Assembly: GCA_964649145.1 (NCBI GenBank)
Contig: CAZYOQ010000001.1
Location: 55,929 to 119,928 of the forward strand
Direction of reading: 5' to 3'
Length of the DNA stretch: 64,000 bases
Source of the DNA: MGBC163016 sp964649145
Lineage (GTDB): Bacteria > Actinomycetota > Coriobacteriia > Coriobacteriales > Eggerthellaceae
Shown here: piece after piece, positions 17,758 through 26,380 of the stretch
Position numbering within the stretch: the stretch's first letter is position 1
Layout of the letters: the number at the start of each line of letters is the position of its first letter
Notes under the pieces: generated by a model
Told to the model about the DNA's origin: nothing
What the model saw: only the letters and a program-made list of their open reading frames with translations
Databases searched by the model: none
Made by a program: the position numbers and the translations under genes

Positions 17758-19632
17758 CTATTCTACCGTCACCGATTTCGCCAAATTTCTAGGCTGGTCA
17801 ACATCGCATCCGCGCAAAAGCGCGATAGAGCGAGCAAAAAGCTGCAACGGTACACTTGCCGTGATAGCCGAAAATGCATCTCTTACTGGGGGAACATATA
17901 TAACATAGTCTGCATGCTTGCTGATTTCCGTGTCGCCCTCAGAAGCGATTGCAATAATCGTGGCTCCGCGCGCCCTACACTCCTGCAAGTTCGAAATAAC
18001 TTTGCCGTAAGTAGGTGAGTTTGTGGCTACTGCAATAACTGGAAAACCCTCTTCTATCAGAGCAATAGGACCGTGTTTCATCTCGCCTGCAGCATATGCC
18101 TCGGCATGAAGATAGCTGATTTCCTTGAGCTTGAGTGCGCCTTCATTGGCAATTGCAGCACCCATCCCACGCCCCACAAACAAGGCACTTTTGGCATCTT
18201 TGCAAGCTTTGGCTGCCTCATCAACAGCGGAAGTGTCTTCTAGTATTTTCTCTACTTGTTCCGCCGAATCGGCCAGCTCTCCAAAAAGAAGCCTAATCTG
18301 GCCTGTTGTAAGCTTGCCACGAGCTTGGGCAAGAAGCATCGCCAAAAGTGTCAAGGAAACGACCTGGCCAATGAAGCTCTTTGTGGAGGCAACTGCGATC
18401 TCTTTGTTAGCCTTTGTATATATAACGCCCACAGACTCGCGAGCCACAGTTGAGCCGACGACATTAGTCACGCCGAATACGCGTGCGCCCTTGATTCTGG
18501 CATCCCGGATAGCCGCGACAGTATCGGCCGTCTCGCCCGATTGAGAAACAGCGACTACCAACGTTGTAGGCGTGATTATAGGGTTTCTATACCTGAACTC
18601 GCTTGCGACTTCTACCTCGGTTGGAATGCGCGCCCAAGCCTCTATCAAGTTCTTCGCAATAAGGCCTGCGTGATAGCTTGTCCCACACGCGATTATGTAG
18701 ACGCGATCGATCAGGTTCAGCTCTTCTGCAGAAAGGGAGAGCTCGTCAATCGAAAGCCCGTCGCCAACAAGCCTGCCCGCCAAGGTGTCACGAATAACTC
18801 TGGGCTGCTCGTGTATTTCCTTCATCATGAAATCGGGATAGCCGCCCTTTTCGGTGAGATCGGCATCCCAATCGATGTAAACGGTTTCCGGGTAAATTCG
18901 CTCAACGCCTCCCGATTGGAAGAACTCGATATCGCAAGGTGTGAGACGCGCTATCATCCCGTCATCTAGAACAACAACGTCACGCGTATGGTCAAGCATC
19001 GCGATCATATCGGATGCCACATATGCCCCATCCTCGCCTTGTCCAACTATCAGTGGAGAATCTTTTCTGGCGACAACTATCGAATCTGGTTCTTCGGCAC
19101 ACATTACCGCCAAGCCATACGATCCAACAACTCTAGTCAAGGCCGCATCTACCGCCTGAACCAACTTTGAAGGTGAATCCTGATCGGATTCCGTTAAACC
19201 GCCTTCCGGCGAAAGCTGATTGTATGCCCGCTCTATTAGGTGGGCGACAACCTCTGAGTCAGTCTGACTCTTGAAAACATGACCCTCAAGTTCTAACTCG
19301 CAACGCAATTCCATGAAATTCTCGATGATACCGTTATGGACAAGCGCAATGTTTCTTGAGCAAGATGTGTGCGGATGCGCATTTGCTTCACTGGGCTTTC
19401 CATGTGTAGCCCACCTGGTGTGACCAATTGCGCAAGTGCCTGTTAAATGAAGAGACTCCAGCGACTCTTCAAGATTCACCACTTTTCCCATTCTGCATAC
19501 GACATCGATATGTTCTTTGTCTAATACAGCGACACCCGCAGAGTCGTAACCTCTATACTCAAGCCTTTTCAGGCCTTCAATCATAATTGGGGCGGCTTCT
19601 AAAGAGCCCGTATACCCAACAATTCCGCACAT
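17758..19632 (-). CDS. glmS: Glutamine-fructose-6-phosphate aminotransferase (isomerizing)
   Basis: GlmS makes glucosamine 6-phosphate for the cell wall. The mature N-terminus MCGIVGYTG supplies the glutaminase cysteine, followed by the class-II amidotransferase domain (to about 240) and two SIS sugar-isomerase domains (VSQSGETADT; the C-terminal NLAKSVTVE is the usual ending). A TTG codon precedes the ATG, but 19632 is the start because cysteine must follow the initiator; AAAGGA lies 6 nt upstream. No glmS ribozyme was recognised. Confidence 0.97.
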   Translation of the reverse strand: MCGIVGYTGSLEAAPIMIEGLKRLEYRGYDSAGVAVLDKEHIDVVCRMGKVVNLEESLESLHLTGTCAIGHTRWATHGKPSEANAHPHTSCSRNIALVHNGIIENFMELRCELELEGHVFKSQTDSEVVAHLIERAYNQLSPEGGLTESDQDSPSKLVQAVDAALTRVVGSYGLAVMCAEEPDSIVVARKDSPLIVGQGEDGAYVASDMIAMLDHTRDVVVLDDGMIARLTPCDIEFFQSGGVERIYPETVYIDWDADLTEKGGYPDFMMKEIHEQPRVIRDTLAGRLVGDGLSIDELSLSAEELNLIDRVYIIACGTSYHAGLIAKNLIEAWARIPTEVEVASEFRYRNPIITPTTLVVAVSQSGETADTVAAIRDARIKGARVFGVTNVVGSTVARESVGVIYTKANKEIAVASTKSFIGQVVSLTLLAMLLAQARGKLTTGQIRLLFGELADSAEQVEKILEDTSAVDEAAKACKDAKSALFVGRGMGAAIANEGALKLKEISYLHAEAYAAGEMKHGPIALIEEGFPVIAVATNSPTYGKVISNLQECRARGATIIAIASEGDTEISKHADYVIYVPPVRDAFSAITASVPLQLFARSIALLRGCDVDQPRNLAKSVTVE

Positions 19633-19669
19633 CAAAAATCCTTTCAGCTAAACTATCCAGTAAATAATA

Positions 19670-19698
19670 TCAGTGAAGGTATTATTAGACTTCACTGA
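19670..19698. promoter_or_regulatory. 9-bp perfect inverted repeat around the putative glmS promoter
   Basis: TCAGTGAAG (19670-19678) and CTTCACTGA (19690-19698) are exact inverted repeats with an 11-nt spacer. The spacer contains TAATAAT on the minus strand, a candidate -10 for glmS. The position suggests an operator. Confidence 0.45.
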
Positions 19699-19737
19699 GA
19701 AGGTTAAAGAGCCAAAAAAATCCAATCTTCAAATATG

Positions 19738-19762
19738 AACTATTTGCATAGTGCAAATAGTT
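19738..19762. promoter_or_regulatory. 11-bp perfect inverted repeat between glmS and the PadR-like gene
   Basis: AACTATTTGCA (19738-19748) and TGCAAATAGTT (19752-19762) pair perfectly with a 3-nt centre. A degenerate copy, AACTATTGCA, lies at 19805 inside the likely PadR promoter (TTGCAA 19801-19806, 17-nt spacer, GATTAT 19824-19829). This is the expected arrangement for an autoregulated repressor. Confidence 0.55.
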
Positions 19763-19866
19763 ATTAGAAATAATATTTTCAAAAAAACACATTTTGTTTC
19801 TTGCAACTATTGCAAATTTTTGAGATTATTAGCTTAAGAAAAAATCGGGATGAGGAGACAACCTTT

Positions 19867-20304
19867 ATGTGGAGTGGATGCCATCCAAAATCTGACGAAG
19901 ATCTCAAAGAGTGCAGCGAGCTGGGAAAATCACTAAGCCGCCTGTCGCAGCCAACTATCCTTACACTTTTGGCGCAATCTGACGAGCCGCTTCATGGATA
20001 CAGTATCGTGCAAAAAGCAGCTTACTCGCCTATGTTTGGCGGCAAGAAGCCCGATGCAACCGGCATTTACAGGGCACTTAAACGCATGGAAGAAAGCGAG
20101 CTCATAACATCTGAGTGGTCAACGCCTGCAGAAGGGTCTGCAAAACGCATGTTCACCCTTACCGATAAAGGCTATGAATGCCTTAGAAGATGGGTTGATG
20201 CTCTCGCATGCTATGTGATCACTATCGAAGAACTACGCGGCCAAGCATGCACGGCTCTTGGAATAGATATTCCACCAACGCCAACTTGCGGTGGTAGCGA
20301 ATAG
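19867..20304 (+). CDS. PadR-like winged-helix transcriptional regulator
   Basis: The 145-residue protein has a PadR-type winged helix: the PTILTLLAQSDEPLHGYSIVQKA helices, then ATGIYRALKRMEESELITSEW and AKRMFTLTDKGYECLRRW for the wing. I start at ATG 19867, with GAGGAG 9 nt upstream, instead of the longer frame from 19801. There are five cysteines, two near the C-terminal end and one close to each terminus, so a redox or metal sensor is conceivable. It is one of only two plus-strand genes and faces the redox operon tail-to-tail. Perfect inverted repeats lie upstream. The ligand and targets are unknown. Confidence 0.8.
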   Translation: MWSGCHPKSDEDLKECSELGKSLSRLSQPTILTLLAQSDEPLHGYSIVQKAAYSPMFGGKKPDATGIYRALKRMEESELITSEWSTPAEGSAKRMFTLTDKGYECLRRWVDALACYVITIEELRGQACTALGIDIPPTPTCGGSE

Positions 20305-20406
20305 AGCGCCATTCGGCCAAAAAGTCTTGCATTAAACAAATCGAATTGCAGCTTTAGGCAGTTAGCGCCATCTAACTCCGTCCGACGCCATCTAGTGCCG
20401 CTAGAG

Positions 20407-20832
20407 TTATGCAAGTCTCATGGGCAAAGGCTTGCATTCCTCTTTAGATGAACAATATGAACAACCCTCTGTCTGTTCGTCATCAATTAGCTCCCAATCA
20501 CATGGGGAAAACCCTAGCTTCTCGTAAAATCCGATAGAGCTTCCGCGCGAAACAAGTCTAAGTTCACCGAACCGTGCATGAGCGTCCTCAATAAGTGAGC
20601 GTCCAACATTCATGCCGCGCCACAACTCATGAACGATTATCGGATAGACGTGAGTGACCCCGTTTCGCCCAATAGCTATCTGGATGAAACCCACCGGTTC
20701 ATCTTCAGAATTCACGGCTACAGTAACACCATCTATATCATCAAGTGCAGACATGCTTTCTATTCGGCAATATTCGTCAAGCCATGCCTTGTCTTCAGGC
20801 CTTGCGCTTCGCAGTGTAAAAAGATCGCTCAT
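20407..20832 (-). CDS. GNAT-family N-acetyltransferase with cysteine-rich tail
   Basis: The 141-residue protein fits the GNAT fold: VGFIQIAIG strand, HVYPIIVHELWRGMNVGRSLIEDAH (the acetyl-CoA site) and SSIGFYEKLGFSP. The C-terminus has a C-x2-C-x5-C cluster (GCSYCSSKEECK), unusual for a GNAT and possibly metal-binding. It is last in the operon, 6 bp after the ferredoxin-DUF169 gene, and has returned to the lower GC of the surroundings. The substrate is unknown. Confidence 0.8.
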   Translation of the reverse strand: MSDLFTLRSARPEDKAWLDEYCRIESMSALDDIDGVTVAVNSEDEPVGFIQIAIGRNGVTHVYPIIVHELWRGMNVGRSLIEDAHARFGELRLVSRGSSIGFYEKLGFSPCDWELIDDEQTEGCSYCSSKEECKPLPMRLA

Positions 20833-20838
20833 GATGTC

Positions 20839-21813
20839 CTACATAATCGGCGGGACGTAGATCTTCATCCGCGAATGCGGGATTGACTTCTTCGCGAGTT
20901 CGGTGAGCCCCTTTACCACCGTTGGCATCCGGTCGGTTGGCACCCCCATGAACATCATGTCCTCCCCCACGTCCGTCGCAGCGCGGCAGCCGTAGCAGCC
21001 AAAGGTGATATTGGGCTCGCCATTCATAAGCGGATAGAGGACGGCCTCGACACACATGGAGTTGTACCCGCTTGCGTGGAAGTCGAAGCGGTGGCCGGTG
21101 TAGTAGCTCATCGACATGCACAGCCACATCATCTGCTCGGGCGTGCCGGTAAACACGACCACCTCAGGGACGCGCACCGTCTTGTTGAGGGGCGCGACGT
21201 AGGTGGCGCGGCGGCTCTTTGGAGGCAAGGTCGGGCGCTCAGCCACCATCTGCGCGGCGGCTTCTTTCGTCTCGAGCTTGTGGAAGAGCACGTAGATCTC
21301 GCCCGTTGCCAGCTTCTCGGGCACGCCTGTCATCCCGAAGATGGAGGTGCCATCAGGGCACGAATGGCGGTGCGGTGGCATGAGGATGCTCGCCCCGCGC
21401 CGAGCTGCCATGAGGGCCTGGCAAAAGCGGAGGTTCTCAGGGGGCATGGGCACATCGGGCAGAAGCTCGTCTTTGTTAATCAAGCTCACCGCCACCGGCT
21501 GCCAGCGAAGGTCGAGCTTCTCCATGACGATGGCTTGCCACTGCGCATACTGGTCGTGGAGCTCACTTGGAAGCGGTTCGGCACGCGGCTCGTCGGCAAA
21601 GGGGTCGTAAGTCGCATCCCCGGTTGCCTCCACCAGGAGGGCGCGCTGCGGGCAGTTGCCCGAGCAGGTCATGCAGCCACAGCAGGCCTCAAGGTCGGTG
21701 GCATAGGGGTGGCCCTCTTCGTCTTGCGCGAGCATCTCGCAGGGGCAAAATGCCACGCAGAGGCCGCACTTAACGCAGCGGGTGGGGTCGTTGGTTATCT
21801 TGTAGTCGGCCAT
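20839..21813 (-). CDS. Two-[4Fe-4S] ferredoxin domain fused to DUF169
   Basis: The first 60 residues carry two four-cysteine clusters (C13-x2-C16-x2-C19-x3-C23 and C44-x2-C47-x2-C50-x3-C54). The rest (about 85-324) is a DUF169 domain, recognised from its QPVAVSLI start, the CQALMAARRG segment and the late ITFGCYGCRAATD motif. The frame extends to 21846, but ATG 21813 has a GAGGAG box and starts at the ferredoxin. The radical SAM gene ends inside the same region. GC is much higher than in the flanking genes. DUF169 has no settled function; the ferredoxin part implies electron delivery. Confidence 0.85.
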   Translation of the reverse strand: MADYKITNDPTRCVKCGLCVAFCPCEMLAQDEEGHPYATDLEACCGCMTCSGNCPQRALLVEATGDATYDPFADEPRAEPLPSELHDQYAQWQAIVMEKLDLRWQPVAVSLINKDELLPDVPMPPENLRFCQALMAARRGASILMPPHRHSCPDGTSIFGMTGVPEKLATGEIYVLFHKLETKEAAAQMVAERPTLPPKSRRATYVAPLNKTVRVPEVVVFTGTPEQMMWLCMSMSYYTGHRFDFHASGYNSMCVEAVLYPLMNGEPNITFGCYGCRAATDVGEDMMFMGVPTDRMPTVVKGLTELAKKSIPHSRMKIYVPPIM

Positions 21814-21820
21814 ATGCTCC

Positions 21821-23119
21821 TCACTTACACCAGGGCGGATAGACACGCCTGCCGCTCGAGTCGGTCAGGTGGTACGAGCAAAACGGTATTGCCCGCCCGT
21901 CGGGCACGCACACCATCATCGAGCACTCCCGCAGGCGCTCGGTATCCATGCTGTACGCGTCCATGTAGTTCATCACGATGATGGAAAGGCCCGTTTTAAC
22001 CTCAATCCCCTTTTTGTACAGGATGTCCAAAAACACTGAACCCTGGGGCGAGTCGGGGCTGTAGGCCTGGGCATACTCTTCCATGGTCATCTTGCGTGTG
22101 GCCGGGTAAAACCCGCTTGGGTGGTCGGAGAGGGCTTCGTCTTTGACCAGGAAGACGCCCGTGTCGCAGAGCGGGTGCGAGCAGCCCAAGGGCCAGATGT
22201 CTGAGCGCTTGAGAAGGCCGTCAGACTGGTCGGTGAGGTTTTGGATGACGTCGCCGGCGGTGTACTGCCAGGCGCGCGTGGCGTCGAAGCGGCCGGAGGT
22301 GAAGGCCGGCTGAAGCGCAAGCCCACAGACCACATCGGAGTTGTCGAGGGCAAAGCGCAAAAGGTCGCCGAGCTGGCCATCGTTTAAGCCTGCCACAACC
22401 GCAACCGAGAGCACCACCTGGATGCCCACCTCACGGCAGCGCTCGATGGCGCGCAGCTTCACGTTGAGGATGTCGCGCCCGCAGGTTTGCTGGTAGACGT
22501 CGCCTGTGACACCGTCGAAGGAGAGGTAGACACCCGTGAGCCCCGCGGCAACGAGGTCTTCGAGGTAGCCTGGGACCTGGGCTATGACCAGCCCGTTTGT
22601 GTTAACCTCAATCCCCCAAAACCCCATCTCGCGGCCCATCCCAATGATGTGGACGAGGTCCTTGCGGCAGGTTGGCTCTCCCCCGGTCAGCTGGACCGCG
22701 CCGTCGGTGCCTACCGCGTCTGCAATCACCTGGTACATCGCGCGGATCTCATCCATGGAAGGATCATCTTCGCCGCTTTCGGCAGAAGCAAAGCACACCG
22801 GGCAGTGGAGGTTGCAGTTGCGCGTCACCTCAATCTCGAGGAGGGTGCCTCGGCGCCCATGGCGCGCGCAGGTTCCACACCCGAAGGGGCAGACATCGGT
22901 GACAGGGAAGGTGTTCTCAGGCCGCGTCTTAGGAAAGGCCTCGCTCCGAAGCCACATATAGTGGTCGGCATCATGCCACATACGGGTCGTAAGCTCACCG
23001 TGGTCAGGGCAGGTGCGCGTCATCCATACAGCACCCTCGTCGTCGGCATAGACCTCAGCTGGGAACTCACGCAGGCAGTCAGGACAAAGGGCGGTAGTGT
23101 GGTGCAGCGTCTTAGTCAT
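21821..23119 (-). CDS. Radical SAM protein of the MJ0619/TrsS-like type
   Basis: The 432-residue protein has the radical SAM cluster motif C102-x3-C106-x2-C109 (CNLHCPVC), a GGEPT SAM-binding motif and an FDGVTGDVYQ segment. Before the core are cysteines C12, C15 and C37 (a zinc-ribbon-like pair plus CPDHG) and C77/C81/C84, the layout seen in the archaeal MJ0619 and bacterial TrsS groups. The C-terminal part has further cysteines (WPLGCSHPLC). Its ATG overlaps the DUF2064 stop by 8 bp. It shares the high-GC composition of the next gene. The substrate is unknown; members of this broad group act on lipids or other small molecules. Confidence 0.85.
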   Translation of the reverse strand: MTKTLHHTTALCPDCLREFPAEVYADDEGAVWMTRTCPDHGELTTRMWHDADHYMWLRSEAFPKTRPENTFPVTDVCPFGCGTCARHGRRGTLLEIEVTRNCNLHCPVCFASAESGEDDPSMDEIRAMYQVIADAVGTDGAVQLTGGEPTCRKDLVHIIGMGREMGFWGIEVNTNGLVIAQVPGYLEDLVAAGLTGVYLSFDGVTGDVYQQTCGRDILNVKLRAIERCREVGIQVVLSVAVVAGLNDGQLGDLLRFALDNSDVVCGLALQPAFTSGRFDATRAWQYTAGDVIQNLTDQSDGLLKRSDIWPLGCSHPLCDTGVFLVKDEALSDHPSGFYPATRKMTMEEYAQAYSPDSPQGSVFLDILYKKGIEVKTGLSIIVMNYMDAYSMDTERLRECSMMVCVPDGRAIPFCSYHLTDSSGRRVYPPWCK

Positions 23120-23975
23120 CTATATACTGCCTTGGGTCGTGTTCATCGTTGGGAGGGGTAGAGACCTTAATTCCCATAAAGCCAACCCAACTTAGAACCC
23201 TTTTTGGAACAAAGACATCTGGTTGATAGGCTCCAGCCTTTTCAATAGCCTTCATACATGACACTGCGTGTGCAAGGTCGGTCTTATCGTCGATATCTGC
23301 AATAGGCGAGAAGTATGCAACTGGCAAATTCTTCTCTTCAATTTTGGCTATATATGCATCTAGGGCAGGCACACCGTCGAGGTTATAGTAAACACCCTGG
23401 TGATTGATGTCTGTATCGCGCGAAAAGCCTACAAGAGATGTGCCACATTCTTGGCACGGTGCCAAAACAACCCCTGGCCTGCCTTGATCCTTGAAATACT
23501 CAAGCCACTGAAATGCCTGAGTAACATGAGATTTCGGCATTGTCGGGATGTCGCCGCCAACAGAAACGATGCTCTCGTATCCCATAGCAAAAATCTGCGC
23601 GAAAGCATCATCGAAATGGTCGTCAAAGGTAGCACCAGCATCGGTTATGTAGTGAATCTCCATTGGCCAAGGCGCCAGGTTATCGAAAGTCTCTTTCATT
23701 AAGTCAAGGTTGCTTGCAGGCGTGGTCGAAATGAAGAAGTCATACTTGAATTCGTCTGTCGAAGGGTCAGCCTCATGGGCTGCGTCTTTTTCTGCCTGAA
23801 GCCCAGAAATCGCAAGCATCGCATTCTCACAAACGTCGTAGAGGCAAAGCTTGAAAAAGTCGGCAGCCTGCTCTGGAGTCAAGAACCCCCCATTTGCCTC
23901 GGTCAGGCGTGTTTTCACTTGCCCAGGAATAGGCGGCTTACTAAACACCAGTAAGGCTTCTTTTCTTTCTGTCAT
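23112..23975 (-). CDS. DUF2064 (TIGR04282-like) GT-A-fold protein
   Basis: The 287-residue protein begins LLVFSKPPIPGQVKTRLT, the nucleotide-binding start of the DUF2064 family, which resembles NTP transferases and glycosyltransferases. A VSVGGDIPTMP segment supplies the expected metal-binding aspartate. ATG 23975 has AAGGG upstream. GC is back near that of the molybdoenzyme gene before it. A role in making a modified nucleotide or sugar for the linked radical SAM or molybdoenzyme is possible but not shown. Confidence 0.75.
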   Translation of the reverse strand: MTERKEALLVFSKPPIPGQVKTRLTEANGGFLTPEQAADFFKLCLYDVCENAMLAISGLQAEKDAAHEADPSTDEFKYDFFISTTPASNLDLMKETFDNLAPWPMEIHYITDAGATFDDHFDDAFAQIFAMGYESIVSVGGDIPTMPKSHVTQAFQWLEYFKDQGRPGVVLAPCQECGTSLVGFSRDTDINHQGVYYNLDGVPALDAYIAKIEEKNLPVAYFSPIADIDDKTDLAHAVSCMKAIEKAGAYQPDVFVPKRVLSWVGFMGIKVSTPPNDEHDPRQYIDD

Positions 23976-24037
23976 GTATTTCCCTTCTTTGAAAGCTTGC
24001 CAAGAGTCAAATTAAGGGCGCCTAAAACTAAGCCCTT

Positions 24038-26365
24038 CTATTCCTCCCAGCTTAAATCCTTATCGCTTTTTTTGATCATGCAATCGATTGCGTTGTAGGA
24101 CCACGTACCAATCAACGGCTCGGCATTATCAAGCGAACATGAAGTAAGCAGATTTATATTGCTCTCCCACATTCCTCCACGCCTGTCGTCGAAAACGCCC
24201 CATTCAGGATGCCACCATCCGTAATCGGCATGAATCAGCCCATATCTTATACCCGCAAATGCCACTTTAAAATAAGCTTCTCCGTTATCGGTAGCTATAC
24301 AGCATACATCACCTGCGTCTAGCCCCAAATCGTTCGCAGTCTGCTCGCTCATCTCTACAAGCGGTGCAGGATAGCGTTTCCTAAAATCAGGGTTGTCCAT
24401 ATACATAGATGCGTTATAGGGCTGCTTGCGGCCACCAGTTATAAGCTCGACATGTGTCCATCCATCAGCTTCACGCTCTTTAATAAATTCATCGCTGCAC
24501 AAATTTGGCACATCAACGGGTTTAGGCAATCGGTCTCCACCTAGGTCTTCGAGCACCGAACTTGCTAGCTCTACTTTCCCCGACCGTGTAGAGAAACCTA
24601 TCTTTGACCCTTCGGGGTTATTGGGATCAATGGGAAGAAGATGCTTTCCATACTTTGGCGGAATATAGCAGGCGCCGATCTCACAATAAGTGTCCCAGTC
24701 CATACCTGTGGGGGCAAGAGTGTATTCACAAGCTTCGCTAAAAGTCTTCCAAGGCCACACATCTTTTTGCCCAAGTCTCATGCCCAGCTCGCGAAAAACA
24801 TCAAAGTCTACCTTGCGCTCATAATACGGCTCGACTGCAGCATCACCTCCATAGGCCATGTTCGCTACTCCCCCATGGGCCTGAAACGTAGGGCGTTCCA
24901 TGGCAGCTGCTGCCGGTAGTACATAGTCGGCAATAGATGCCGTTGGTGTCATGTAATAATCAAGCACGACGATAAGATCCAGCCCCATCAAGGCCTTATA
25001 GACCCTATGGGTGTCGGCGTAGGTTAAAAGCGGGTTCGTCGCTTCTACTATAAGCGCCCGAATCGGATAAGGCCCTCCTGTCTCCATCGCATGAAGCGCA
25101 AGATCTGGATGCACAGATGCCAAATACCGCAAAGGAAGCATCTTCAGGCTGCGACTATCTTGCGACTTCGACTCGGTGTCAGGCGAATTAGGAGTAGCCG
25201 GCACCTGACCTTCTTGCGAGTTCATCGCCTGCGCGACGAAATCATATCCGTCATATGATTGAAGAGGAGTAACCCCAGTGTTTAGACAGTACTTGCGCAA
25301 AACTTCCTCGTTTGCAAGCGAATCCTCTAAGTCGAGCTCAGAAACGAATTCGCTAGGCTGAGCTAGGCAATTAGCACCCGGGCGGTCAAGATTGCCGGTA
25401 ATGGCAAGCAGAATGCAGCGCGCCCTGTGTGTTGGCGACACGTTCTGACCAACCTGGTCTATTCCGCGCCCAGAAATCAAGGCAGAAGGCTGTCTAGAAA
25501 ACATCCTAGCAACGCGGCGAATATCGTCTTCAGATACATCGCAGACTTGTGCCGCATATTCAGGGGTATAAGGCTTTACGTGTTCTTCAAGTTCATCGAA
25601 ACCAACGCACCACTCATCAACAAATTTCTTGTCGTATAAGCCCTCTTCAATGATTACGTTTATAAACGAAAGCGCCAGTGTACAATCGGTTCCAGATTTC
25701 GGGGCAAGCCAGATATCGGCTATCCTTGCAGTTTTCGTGAACCTAGGGTCAATCACCACAATATCGGGGTGCGGGACACCGTCAAGCGACTTCTTGGACA
25801 TCTTTAGAATGTGTCGCCAAAATACCGAATTATCTGATTCCGCTGGGTTGGTACCCCAAATTAGGAAAGTATTCGTTTCATCTGTTATATCAACTTCAAT
25901 GGTCCACCCAAATGTAATTGCATCCATCCAGATTCTAGGGTTCCAGCAAATCTGGCCGATTCCCATATTGTTAGGAGACCCAAAATTCGACATGAATCTA
26001 TGCAAGGGCCAAAAAGAGGTATGTGGACCTCCTATCATGGACGCAAGGGTGCCAGGACCGAATTCCTTGCGCAAAGCATCAAGCTTTGTAGCGATATCGT
26101 CTAGAGCCTCATCCCAAGTTACACGTTCCCAATCGCCTGAAGTGCGCTCACCTTTTCTTTTCATGGGATAGTTAACTCTTCTAGAGCTGTCCAGAGTATC
26201 AAGGTTCATCTTCCAGCGTGGGCATCCTGCCAGAATCTTTTCGTCATATGGATACCTAGTTGGGTCTGGCTCAAGGGTAACAATACGCCCATCCTCAACC
26301 CCTGCGATAAAACCGCAAAGGTAGCCGCAATAGTGGCAATTTGTCTTTTTCTTCTGAATAGTCAT
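24038..26365 (-). CDS. Mo/W-bisMGD oxidoreductase, acetylene-hydratase-like, no Tat signal
   Basis: This 775-residue protein of the DMSO-reductase superfamily has an N-terminal [4Fe-4S] site (C10-x2-C13-x3-C17 and C48), the first molybdopterin domain and a C-terminal molydopterin dinucleotide-binding domain (LDAGDVCCIATDNGEAYFKV). A cysteine (C140, in GQICWNP) sits where the metal ligand lies, close to Cys141 of acetylene hydratase. There is no twin-arginine signal, so the enzyme should be cytoplasmic. The aspartate next to the second cluster cysteine, catalytic in acetylene hydratase, is a glycine here, so I do not assign that activity. It follows a CCG-domain protein by 15 bp. The ribosome site is weak. 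Confidence 0.88.
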   Translation of the reverse strand: MTIQKKKTNCHYCGYLCGFIAGVEDGRIVTLEPDPTRYPYDEKILAGCPRWKMNLDTLDSSRRVNYPMKRKGERTSGDWERVTWDEALDDIATKLDALRKEFGPGTLASMIGGPHTSFWPLHRFMSNFGSPNNMGIGQICWNPRIWMDAITFGWTIEVDITDETNTFLIWGTNPAESDNSVFWRHILKMSKKSLDGVPHPDIVVIDPRFTKTARIADIWLAPKSGTDCTLALSFINVIIEEGLYDKKFVDEWCVGFDELEEHVKPYTPEYAAQVCDVSEDDIRRVARMFSRQPSALISGRGIDQVGQNVSPTHRARCILLAITGNLDRPGANCLAQPSEFVSELDLEDSLANEEVLRKYCLNTGVTPLQSYDGYDFVAQAMNSQEGQVPATPNSPDTESKSQDSRSLKMLPLRYLASVHPDLALHAMETGGPYPIRALIVEATNPLLTYADTHRVYKALMGLDLIVVLDYYMTPTASIADYVLPAAAAMERPTFQAHGGVANMAYGGDAAVEPYYERKVDFDVFRELGMRLGQKDVWPWKTFSEACEYTLAPTGMDWDTYCEIGACYIPPKYGKHLLPIDPNNPEGSKIGFSTRSGKVELASSVLEDLGGDRLPKPVDVPNLCSDEFIKEREADGWTHVELITGGRKQPYNASMYMDNPDFRKRYPAPLVEMSEQTANDLGLDAGDVCCIATDNGEAYFKVAFAGIRYGLIHADYGWWHPEWGVFDDRRGGMWESNINLLTSCSLDNAEPLIGTWSYNAIDCMIKKSDKDLSWEE

Positions 26366-26380
26366 AAAGATGAGGCGCGT

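Noticed and set aside
19636..19800. glmS ribozyme
   Set aside because: No catalytic core was recognised; the leader is AT-rich with simple inverted repeats, and the ribozyme is mainly known from Firmicutes.
24038..26365. Acetylene hydratase proper
   Set aside because: The ligand cysteine matches, but the catalytic aspartate next to the cluster cysteine is glycine, so the activity cannot be claimed.
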